Positions 22,677 to 31,665 of a stretch of DNA of 64,000 nt are shown here, piece after piece. Source of the DNA: Sthenelais limicola (Eukaryota > Annelida > Polychaeta > Phyllodocida > Sigalionidae); contig OW804096.1 of assembly GCA_942159475.1 (NCBI GenBank), positions 107,544,194-107,608,193 on the forward strand, given 5' to 3'. Position 1 is the stretch's first letter. Each line of letters begins with the position of its first letter. Made by a program: the position numbers and the translations under genes. The notes under the pieces are model-generated. The model was not told the origin of the DNA. It did no database searches and worked only from the letters and a program-made list of their open reading frames with translations.

Positions 22677-25211
22677 TTAACATGTTGATGGCCTCTTGTA
22701 TATCATCATACATTCTTCTCCATAGCTTTTTGTGTCATTTGGTGTTTTCTTCAAGCTATGCGAATTAATTACCACTTTCGTTCTCATACGTAATAAAAAT
22801 ACATTACATATTAAAACTCTACCCTTTATCGTGAGAAACCTGTTGTTCCATTCGTTTATTGTGGATTTGATCTTACGTATTAAGTCGTTACTATTCAGTT
22901 TGTACATTATTGTCTCATCATGAGGATACCTCAGGGTTACACCCAGTATTTTCATTTTATCCGTCCAGTCGACACTTAACACTTCTCTGTTCATTAACAT
23001 GATATTGCCAATTTGAAAACCCTTTGATTTAGAGGGATTTAATTTCAATCCAGAGGCATTTGAGAACCTATCAATTATTCTAAAAGTGGATAACAGGGAA
23101 AATTCGTCTTGCGAGAATATCGTGATATCATCGGCGAACTGAGTCAGTTTCGCTTCATGCTCATTCAACATAATACCTTTTGTCTTTTCATCTCTCCTAA
23201 TTTGTTCTGCTAGTTTCTCCACAACTATGGTAAACATTAGCGATGACATGGGATCGCCTTGTTTCATGCCTTTGCCTACACTAAACCATTCTGAAGATGT
23301 TCCATTATTACAGAAGGTGGCGTTAGAATCGTATAACAAGGTTTCTACCCAAGAAATAAAGTCTTGGTGGATATTATGGGACTCTAACGCTTTTCTTAAA
23401 AAGGTCCAACCAATTGAATCGTATGCTTTCACGAAATCGAGAGATGTAACAAGGCCTTGGCCTTTGGAAGATTCTAAAAAGGATATAATGTCGTCGATTT
23501 GTCTCACTGCCGTACCTATGTTCCTACCCTTTACAAAGCCGAATTGTTCTTTTTTAATAATATTCGGTAAGAAAAATGAGAGTCTGTTTGACAGAGATTT
23601 AGAAATTATTTTATAATCGACGTTGAGTAACGTGATAGGCCTCAAATTTTTTATAAAGGTTAGGTCGTTTTCTTTTTTTGGTATTACATTAATAATACCT
23701 CGTTTTTGATTCTCAGTCATTTGGCCATCTATTAGACAATACTCGAACATTGACATAAACAGGTCTTTCAAGGTATACCAATAATATTGATAAAACTCGG
23801 CGGTATAACCGTCACACCCTGGGGACTTATTCTTTTTCATTGACTTGATAATCTTCTCGATTTCCTCTTCAGTAAAGACTCTACACAATAGGTTATTATC
23901 AGTTTCATCTAACTGAGTTCAGTGATCTTTCGACACAAATTCATCTGCAGCGTTTTCATCTAAAGGTACATATTTATATAAATTCTCATAGAAGGATTTA
24001 CCTTCTTGCAAAATTTCTACTTGGTTTGTAGTTAGGTTACCACCAATGTTTAACATCGAGATCACTTTTTTCTCTGCTTTGTACTTTTCAAGTGCACAAA
24101 AATATTTTGAGGGTTTTTCCCCTTCTACGACCCATCTCGCTTTAGACCTAACAAGGGCGCCTTCTGCTTTTCTTATTTCTGCTTCTCTAATTTCTTGTAT
24201 TAATGTATTTCTCTCTTCGACTTCGTTAATATTCAGTCTTTTTTTACCATCTAGCTCTAAGAGTTTTAATTTTTGCTTTTCTAGGTTTTTTTTCTTAGCT
24301 CTTGCCTTTTGGGAAGATATTTTAATTGCTAATTCCCTAACGTTCATCTTAAAAAACTCCCACCTTACTTTGGGGTTTAAGGAGGTTTCTATACACTCTT
24401 TGGATAACTTTTCTACTCCTTCAGAGAAGGACTTATCATGTATCAAACGGGCGTTGAATTTCCAGTATCCTCTTCCCCTAGGCGAACCTCCTATGTGAAT
24501 ATTGGCATGGATTTCTCTATGGTCAGAGTGCATGTTGGTGACAGTGTTGCAATCTATCACATTATTAACTACGTTATTCGATACAAGTATATAGTCTAAC
24601 CTAGATCTTTGCTCGAGTCTTGACCAAGAGAAGGGGGGGATACTCGGTGTTTTTACATCAATCACGTCACATAGATCTCGTTTGTCAATATAATCTAACA
24701 AGGTTTTGCTAGGAATGGAATCAGTTTTATATGATATGTCAGCATTTAGGTCACCCGTAACTAACAATTGATCATACTCTAATTCTTCTATGCACTCTTC
24801 CAAATCTTCATATAGTTTGGTTTGCTCTTTTGGTTTGTCTGCTGTCTGGGCATATATATTAAACACACATATATCTCTGTTTTCAACTCTTATAATTATA
24901 TATTGCCATCGACCCATTGAGTTGGTACCTGAACAGATAACATTGCGCATTAACGCTTTGCTAACCAGTATTAAGACACCTCTGGAAGCTGAAGTTCCAT
25001 GTGAAAAAAATATATTTCCAGACCATTGGGAACACCATATTTTTTCTTTAGATTTGATCGAATGCGTCTCTTGGAGACCAATAATTGCTTCTGGAAATTT
25101 GGAGAACTGATCAAGTATTATTTTCCTTTTTTCGACATTATTTAGACCATTTATGTTAAGTGAAATAAATTTTGTTACTTTTTTTGAGTTACAAAAACTG
25201 TCCGGATCCAT
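22677..25211 (-). pseudogene. LINE ORF2: APE endonuclease and reverse transcriptase, one in-frame stop
   Basis: Starting at ATG 25211, residues 1-240 form an APE-like endonuclease: LNING (Asn19), GLQETH (Glu48), GDLNAD (Asp154, Asn156), RLDYIL (Asp206), SDH (Asp230, His231). It nicks target DNA to prime reverse transcription. A Lys/Glu-rich linker follows, then the RT: SLDFVKAYDSIG (motif A), MKQGDP and FADDITIF (the catalytic Asp pair). A TGA at 23919-23921 interrupts the frame, which then continues without a shift; everything else in the two halves is open. The product would be about 840 residues, short for this family. After GRVLICNVFL the sequence no longer matches a usual thumb/C-terminal region, implying a deletion near 22750-22800. 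Not functional as it stands. Confidence 0.9.
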
Positions 25212-25263
25212 TGTTCATTCATAATTCGCAAGTTATTTTGTTCAACCTATACTTCTTGGTGAT

Positions 25264-26891
25264 TTATGGAACGACAACTTCCATTTTTTCCTCTTCTGTA
25301 TCTTCAGTTTTGGTGTCGTTGTCGATGGGCTGAGGAAGGATATTCTGTTGGGCGTTGTCGGTTGTGTCTTCGTCAATCTGTTGGACAGGGTTGTTTGTTT
25401 CAGCAACGATGATGGGTCTAATTTCGCTTCTGACTTTCATCCACGTCTTTCCATGTAGATTTCCTTTGGCTGGCCAGGTGTCAGTTTTCAGCACGTCAGG
25501 ATCATGTAGCCCTCGGCCAATACCCCAGATTTTATCTTTTGGCGATGCTTCGCCGATTTGTCTATCTCCTGTGAGGATGAGATACTCTCTGATGAACTCG
25601 TGATGTCTGACTTTAGCTCTCACCGCTGTGAGAATCCCTTCTTCCCTGTGTTTGGCCCACGTATCATCTCTTTCAATGATTTGTGACATGAATCTTTTGC
25701 ACGCCATGGGGTCTTTTGTTGCAAGTGCCATGGCGGGTTTCTCGGGGTCTGCTAAGATCTTTGCCTTACTGTAATATAAGTACTGTTCAATGTTCTCAAA
25801 CTGGTGTCTTTCCAAGGAGAAGGGAGCACGGAAATGGTTTGACTGGGGGTTATTGGCTGTGAAAAAAACCATAGCGAGCTCGTCTTGTCTTTTGGAGATC
25901 GATGATAGTAACAGCTCTTGGGGCACAGCGTTCAACTGGTCATGCCTATAAAAGATGCCATTGATTTTTATGCTAGTTCCGAAGATTTCCACCTTGTATC
26001 TCTCTTTATTCGCAGCAGCAGCTATTGTACGGACTCTGGCCTGTCTCTGTCGGACAATGGCAGGTGTGTCTCTCCTTATAGCCATTGTTTTACCATCCTT
26101 ACTAGCCTCATTATACTGCTTAAGCCTGGTCCTAACGAGCCATACCTTCATGGCATGTTCCAAGGTTTCGAACTGCAAGGTGTGTCTTGTTTCCCACCTA
26201 CTCTCGATATGTTTCTGATTTTCGCGTCAGACACGACCAGACAGTCTTCCATCACATATCTGATTCTACCAGCTAACACTTCAGGGGGGTCGGATTCCTC
26301 CGATCTAAGGCCCATGAAAAAAAGATTCTTTTCTAGCTTCTGGGTCTCTCTTTCGATTAGCAGTCTATCTCTGTCTCTTTCTCTCCATGCCTGGTCTAGA
26401 TAATAAGTGTCCCTTGGAATGTTGTGGGCCATGGCTTCTCTGACAGCGGCCATTTCTTCCTCTTGTACGGTCAGTCTCAGTTTAACATTATCCAGATCCT
26501 CATCTCTGAGAATGTTGTCTTCTTTTAGAAGTTCAACGTCCTTAGCATTTTGTTCCACTTCATCCTGGAGAGCTTCTAATTCGTCGATTCTGGCGAATAA
26601 GTCGTCAAAGTTTTTGTCAACCTTTTCATTGCTCGCGATTCTTTCTCTAGCCATATCTTGAACCAGCTGTTTTAGTCCTTTTTGGGCTCTTTGGATTTTC
26701 GGTGCATCTTTATAATCAATTTTGGGTGGATCTTTCTTTTCATCCATTGGCTTTTGTTTAGTATTTTCATCCTGAGTAGTGACTCTATTGTTCTTTTCAT
26801 TCGTCATGTCTCCGATTTTAGCTGCTTTATTCGGGGTATGATCCGGAGATTCTGAGCGAGCCCTTTTTATTGAACTCTGTGCTGTTGACAT
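25264..26891 (-). pseudogene. LINE ORF1: coiled coil, RRM-like region and NADAR domain, one frameshift
   Basis: From ATG 26891, residues 1-65 are polar and disordered, about 65-150 are a heptad-rich coiled coil (likely trimer-forming), and an RRM-like region starts near residue 185 (KLEKNLFFMG). A one-base loss near 26199 breaks the frame; the second frame (26178 to 25264) continues with LVRTRLKQYNE and the end of the nucleic-acid-binding region (KINGIFYRHDQLNAVP). A NADAR domain follows at 25417-25872, then an acidic tail ending TAA. The shift is supported by comparison with the paralogue at 9242-9640, which has RVRW where this copy breaks. ORF1 proteins of this class bind element RNA; the NADAR part is not a usual component. 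ORF2 starts 52 bp downstream. Confidence 0.85.
25417..25872 (-). other. NADAR (YbiA-like, DUF1768) domain within LINE ORF1
   Basis: About 150 residues (103-254 of the second ORF1 frame) carry the family's successive signatures: a short F-rich strand (MVFFTAN), APF, ENIEQYLYYSKAK (the ExYxxxxK element), a W with following basic helix (DDTWAKHREEGI), RAKVRHH, then LTGDRQIGEASPKDKIWGIG, the diagnostic TGD...EASxxDxxWGxG block, and GNLHGKTWMKVR (G-N-x-x-G-K-x-x-M-x-x-R). Established knowledge: NADAR proteins bind or hydrolyse ADP-ribose-related substrates; E. coli YbiA is an N-glycosidase on a riboflavin intermediate, and bacterial NADARs remove ADP-ribose from guanine. All key motif residues I can judge look retained. 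The function in a LINE is inferred, not known. Confidence 0.88.
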
Positions 26892-28003
26892 AGTCGTTGG
26901 CGCGAAGCCAGCATTGCAGCGGGTACTTCGGGTGTTCCCTTATAGCCGACCACTGGTGTTTCACCACTTCAAAATGGCGGACCGTTACTTCCGGTCCGCG
27001 ATTCGTCGACAGACTGGTTTTCTAACTTGTGTCTTTATTATCCAAATAATAGCTTTCAAGAGTGTTTATCGATTCAAAAGTGTATTAATATAGGTTTCCT
27101 CTTATTGTTGAGAGTTTGAGGCGTTTCCTTGCCTTTTACGGGTATTTCCAGTTTGTTGATAGGTACGCCTAAGCTTAGCACTGATTTCACCGAAAGTAGG
27201 TCAGCTATAGGCCCACGTCTAGACTATACCGCACTATGGCATACCCACTCGGAGACGTGTAAAAGCGTTACTATTAATGAATTGACATGGCAATACAGTT
27301 TGGGTATTTGTTTTCTGTGTACTTACTCCGATATTTCAAGTCATTTAGTCCACTTTGTGAATATTTCACTTTTGTCGTCCATGTGCGTTCGTTGGGTATG
27401 GGGTTACGCTTGGGTATGCCATTTTCCTCCAGGGCGGGAAGATAGAAATTGAGCCTTGTTGTATTTTTGTGACGTCTGAACCGTCCTCCTTGTGATATAG
27501 ATCCCTTTTGATTAAACACTTTTTTTTTAGAAGGGGGAAGGTAGATCGCTTTATATCGGGGGAACCAAGGGTGGAATGGATGATGAAATAGAGAAGCTCT
27601 TTAAATAAAGTTGATGTTGTTTATTATTGAACTCAAGTCTTTCGGGCTTACTTGCCCTTCATCAGGAGTAGTGGTTTTTTTAGACAGAGTCCCTGAGTTG
27701 CTCCTTCACAGTTTCTAGAGTAACGTATATGCTCATTCGAAGCGATGAGGGGGCAATGATGGGGAGGCAGGTGGCTAAAATGGCTACCTACAGATCACAC
27801 GGCGTGGTCACTCAGGAAAAGTTCGATAATTCCTCCTATGTTTGGATTTTGAGTCGATTTAGGTTTCCTACGTGTTCCAGACAAGAATGTGAATACCCAT
27901 GGTATTTTTTACGAGGTGTCACTGGTTTTTGCCTGAAAAAGAACGGATTAAAGCGGGAGCTAGTCCCAAGCACACTGTTCTCTTCGAAAAGCAAACCGGA
28001 AGC
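26892..28003 (-). promoter_or_regulatory. LINE 5' untranslated region / internal promoter
   Basis: 1.1 kb between the ORF1 start and the 5' target duplication. Non-LTR elements carry internal promoters here. It includes CCGCCATTTTG on the minus strand (26970-26980), matching the YY1 consensus, within a GC-richer block (26900-27010). It also has a hammerhead-like motif at 27628-27665 and a GCCATTTTAG-like site near 27775. The open frame at 27129-27452 on the plus strand has no recognisable domain and is probably spurious. Confidence 0.5.
27628..27665 (-). ncRNA. hammerhead-ribozyme-like motif (uncertain)
   Basis: Minus strand reads CTGATGA, then an A, then a perfect 4-bp stem GGGC/GCCC with a 6-nt loop, then GAAA, then GACT-TG-AGTT, which can pair as a short stem with one G-U. 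The CUGAUGA...GAAA arrangement with a stem between is the hammerhead core, and minimal hammerheads are known in Penelope-like elements. Against it: one unpaired A before stem II and no visible stem I complement on the two sides. It could be a broken ribozyme from another element inserted in the LINE leader. Confidence 0.25.
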
Positions 28004-28018
28004 AGTCTGAACCTAGTT
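28004..28018 (+). repeat. LINE target-site duplication, right copy
   Basis: AGTCTGAACCTAGTT, identical to 22423-22437; marks the 5' end of the minus-strand LINE. Confidence 0.85.
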
Positions 28019-28025
28019 CTCTACA
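28019..28025 (+). mobile_element. solo LTR, last 7 bp after the LINE
   Basis: CTCTACA, the end of the LTR that begins at 21959; followed by the TTAG target duplication at 28026-28029. Confidence 0.65.
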
Positions 28026-28280
28026 TTAGTAAATTTACAATTAAAAATGAAACCGGGCTATTGGCTCCATAAGCATTGCACTGCCGAAATCAATGCCGAA
28101 TTATTCAAAAACTGCCAGGAATTACATGGAGAACTTTTGGGATATCATAAAATAAAGTATTAGCAATTGGAAACTGCTGTCAAAAAGTAGTGCCCCCGAT
28201 GCCAGAACGAAATTTAAATAATTTTCTAGCCATACTTTGAGGCTCAGCTGATGGCCTAATATTCTAGAATCGGTAGCATC
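28026..28280 (-). repeat. dispersed repeat A, copy 3, right part
   Basis: Continues the alignment with copy 2 (4795-5010): TTAGTAAATTTAC next to the break, then GCATTGCACTG, TTCAAAAACTGCCAG, CATGGAGAACTTTTGGGATAT, CTGTCAAAAAGTAGTGCCC and CTCAGCTGATGGCCT. Confidence 0.7.
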
Positions 28281-28614
28281 TTCACGTTTTTGGGAGGGGG
28301 GGGGGACTTTCCTAACTGTGTATATTTCTATGTTACGATCATATAAAGTATCTTTAAAAGCCTCTAAGGAACCATGGAATGCCTCCGGGATACCTCCGGG
28401 ATTAAGTGTAGTTCCTCCGGCCGCCGTTGGTGTCTTCAGATCCACAGCAGCTGATTTTCCAGAAATATTATAGTTATTTAATTATTGCTTAATATCGACT
28501 AAATGATTTCTCTCCTTACTTCAACCATCTTTAATATTCAACATTATCCTATTTATTGTATTGTCTGAGTATATTACATGCTCATGATTATTTCAATGTT
28601 ACCATGTTTTACAT
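28281..28614. other. non-coding
   Basis: Includes a short poly-G run near 28297-28306. Nothing else recognised. Confidence 0.5.
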
Positions 28615-29443
28615 TTCAAATACCTCGATGTATTGTGTAATGATTTCATAAGGTCTCTATCAGACCATTGAATGGTCAGGTTGGGAACACCTCCTAACTT
28701 CAGCAAGGAGCTAAGAAATACAAACTGGAATTGCAGATATACTTTCTCTATATTCTTATTTAACTCGGAGCGATGTTAAAACATTTTCCTCCCTTTGCCT
28801 TTGTCTCGGAGATTAGTTCTTTCCCCTACTATCCTTATTATATTCATAATATATTCATAATAGATTATTCTCGCAGAAGTAACCTATACGATCACATAAT
28901 TATAATGAATATCGGTTGTGTTTAAGCCCGGAAGAGATCCGGAGGCGATATCACAGACGTGCAACGCTGGCCCATCGACTCACAAGGAATGAACATAGGC
29001 TATAATCACAACATCTATACAAGTCATGTTCAAATACCTCGATGTATTGTGTAATGATTTCATAAGGTCTCTATCAGACCATTGAATGGTCAGGTTGGGA
29101 ACACCTCCCAACTTCAGCAAGGAGCTAAGAAATACAAACTGGAATTGCAGATATACTTTCTCTGTATTCTTATTTAACTCGGAGCGATGTTAAAACATTT
29201 TCCTCCCTTTGCCTTTGTCTCGGAGATTAGTTCTTTCTCCTACTATCCTTATTATATTCATAATATATTCATAATAGATTATTCTCGCAGAAGTAACCTA
29301 TACGATCACATAATTATAATGAATATCGGTTGTGTTTAAGCCCGGAAGAGATCCGGAGGCGATATAACAGACGTGCAATGCTGGCCCATCGACTCACAAG
29401 GAATGAACATAGGCTATAATCACAACATCTATACAAGTCATGT
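28615..29443 (+). repeat. 414-bp direct tandem duplication, two copies
   Basis: Copy 1 is 28615-28028+1000 (that is, to 29028) and copy 2 is 29029-29443. They differ at about five positions by eye (for example CCTAACTT/CCCAACTT, CTATATTC/CTGTATTC, GATATCAC/GATATAAC), so roughly 99 percent identical. The unit has CTCGGAGATTAGTTC and GGAAGAGATCCGGAGGCG motifs, which on the minus strand resemble the trailing part of an RT fragment. A recent local duplication or an assembly artefact. Confidence 0.9.
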
Positions 29444-29668
29444 GATGTTAATAAAGCTCTCCATCCTTGGTGTTGTATTATAAATACAAAGTATTTAAAT
29501 TTGTAGACTACCTCGAGGATTTTACCATCAATAACTATTTTCAGGACACTCAAAGTCTCTTTCTTGAATTTAGATAACTGGATCTTAGTCTTCTTTACAT
29601 TGGTTTTAAGTATCATACTATCGCTATTACTTCTACTCTTACCAACAGTCAGAACACGCTTGCACAAT
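29330..29668 (-). pseudogene. non-LTR reverse transcriptase fragment
   Basis: A minus-strand frame of about 115 residues contains LKTNVKKTKIQLSKFKKE, then VIDGKILEVVYKFKYFVFII, the typical post-catalytic RT segment (NxKKTKxM ... I.G..LE.V..FKYLG). Here the usual YLG is altered to YFV. The FADD core lies outside. The distal part overlaps the second 414-bp repeat, so the duplicated unit may be partly LINE-derived. Dead fragment. Confidence 0.55.
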
Positions 29669-29690
29669 TTGCCATTTGCATATAATACTA

Positions 29691-30439
29691 CCTAGTTTAA
29701 CTACCATTCCTATATACTACTCACGACTTTCATTTTAGCGACAATTATTGGTTATTATTACCTCGTACAACATCATTAGAGCTAACACAATCTTATAATA
29801 TCACCTCTACGAATTGACGTGTTTCATATTGAAATAAATCAAGGGTAATCACACGGACATGAAGTATTGATCATATCAGGAGTGATTGTTGTGCAACTGT
29901 GAATCCTTGACGTATACAGTCAAGTCCTACAAATAAGGTGCTTTTCCTTGTACAGGATGTACAGGATATTGCAGGTACCATCCAGTTCGTGACTTTTCAT
30001 GATTCCTTCTGTTCAATATAATATATTAGAGTATAAACACACACTTGCACAATTTACCATTTTCATATACCTAGTTTAACTACCATTCCTATACTACTCA
30101 CGACTTTCATTTTAGCGGTTTCTGTTTAGGGTTTGGCCTATTTGGCCTGGTGATCTGCCAATGTGGGGTTATCACCGTGGTAATGCAAATCGGATTTTTA
30201 TAGTCAATAATAGATGTATGTATTATACTGTAAAAGTATTAACACAAACAACACATACACGAGAAGTATCTTGTGAAAATGATGAAACTGGATCATCAAA
30301 CCAGATGCATTACAATTCTCCGATTATCTGAGGAAAATGTGAATGGGTATAGACGTATTTACTGTATCAGGAAACTAGAACCAGTTGAGGGTTAGAAATG
30401 TTAACGACCATGAAGTAATATTGGCGATGTAATACAATA
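29691..30439. other. non-coding, AT-rich
   Basis: Short phrases repeat at about 29689-29736 and 30060-30113 (CCTAGTTTAACTACCATTCC, then CTCACGACTTTCATTTTAGC), a diverged local duplication about 375 bp apart. No gene. Confidence 0.5.
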
Positions 30440-31250
30440 ATCAGATTCATTATTCCAGTTGCATGAACAATTTAAAGATGATGCATTGTATAACCGATCA
30501 CTTAGGTCTCACCACTGCCAATAACGATCTCATAGAGCTCATTTACAACCTTTATACATACTCGCCAAGGGAAGGTGATTAGAGCCGACATAAACGCTCA
30601 ATCACCTAATTAACACCAACAGACTAGTATAAGGCTCGAGGGCCAGTCCCTATATTAGTTGCTAATTATGTTCACCCAATAATCGAGTCAGAGCATTTTA
30701 CAATGATGGCCTAACAATAGTCCTGATGACAGGCTCCCTAATGTGGGAATTCAATAACGGAACAGTTCAGCCTCAGTAGCCAGAAGCCAATTATGTGTTC
30801 AGCGAAACGAGATATTGGGCCCATCATCCTAGGAGCCTCCCTCCAATGCATTAAGACGCCAACTGGCAATTGATTACTGTCCTAATTACATGGAACATTG
30901 GTTCAATGCTGGCAAGCAACGCTAAAAATGACATGCGTCAATGCAATGATATGTTTATCGGAATTAGGGCCCAAAATGAAATCTCGATTCTGGGTACTGT
31001 CGTCAGACTTGGAAGGGATGCCGCTATTGCTTGATTGAGGCGCAAATAAGAGTAATGGCGGCAAATATCGATCAACGATAATTTGGAGAAAACGTTTCTA
31101 AGGAGCGCTAGTTATTAGATTGCTTTATTAGGGTTGTTAGCAACAAAAACACAAAGTAATGGTAGAGTAATTGTAGCGCTAAAATGTCCAAGCTCCCTTT
31201 GGTAACGAGCCGGGTGATGTTGTAACGTTGACTTCTTTATGCCAGCAGAG
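30440..31250. promoter_or_regulatory. candidate regulatory region with TAATTA cluster
   Basis: Repeat-free, mixed-composition DNA with three TAATTA homeodomain cores at 30607-30612, 30663-30668 and 30883-30888, plus CAATTGATTA at 30877-30886 and AATATCGATCAACGAT near 31064. No coding frame. Position in the presumed 3' flank of rx makes an enhancer plausible; the evidence is only motif content and composition. Confidence 0.22.
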
Positions 31251-31329
31251 TGATACCTTCTGATATGAACGGTAAAGCATAATATAATATCATAATTATA
31301 CTAATATAGAATGTAATGAGAGCCGTGTC

Positions 31330-31665
31330 TAGGAGGCTGTATACGATGCCCACAAGTTTTTACCGACCTGAGTATCTCTCGAGAGGCCGCTCAGGTCGGT
31401 AAAAACGAGTACGCGTAGACCCGGCCAAAGCAACACAACCGAATGATCTAACAGCTTTAGTCCCCATTTGTTGGGATGTTACTATCATTAACAACAAATT
31501 ATAAATGATTTTGAAACAAAATGAACCAATGGAAAGCCATAAGCTGTGAGCCGTCGGCCGAAACCGGACGTCCAACCCTAGTAGGCTCTGTCTGCACGCC
31601 TATAACTGGGCTTGGTCTATGCGCCTACAACACCCCCATCCCAACAAACGGGGACTAAGGTCAGA
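31330..31665. repeat. compound foldback region (two inverted repeats)
   Basis: GTTTTTACCGACCTGAG at 31356-31372 is the exact reverse complement of 31390-31406, with CTCTCGAGAG in the loop. Further right, TTTAGTCCCCATTTGTTGGG (about 31459-31478) is mirrored by CCCAACAAACGGGGACTAAG at about 31641-31660 with about two mismatches. The nested hairpins point to a foldback or MITE-type element; the frame at 31360-31575 is incidental. Confidence 0.6.

Larger units (their letters stand above)
22438..28003 (-). mobile_element. L1/Tx1-like LINE with NADAR-bearing ORF1 (near full length)
   Basis: 5566-bp minus-strand non-LTR retrotransposon bounded by an exact 15-bp target duplication. The 3' end is a poly-A tract (plus-strand T run 22438-22451). 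In order it holds a ~1.1-kb 5' untranslated region, ORF1 (coiled coil, RRM-like region, NADAR domain), a 52-bp gap, ORF2 (APE-type endonuclease, reverse transcriptase) and a ~240-bp 3' untranslated region. The two-ORF plan and APE endonuclease fit the L1/Tx1 group. The exact duplication and light damage suggest a fairly recent insertion. It landed inside a solo LTR that had landed inside repeat A. Confidence 0.9.

Noticed and set aside
24046..24498. Plus-strand Ser/Phe-rich frame of 150 residues
   Set aside because: It is the antisense of the LINE ORF2 linker region.
25918..26661. Plus-strand Ser/Leu-rich frames
   Set aside because: Antisense of the LINE ORF1 coiled-coil and RRM-like region.
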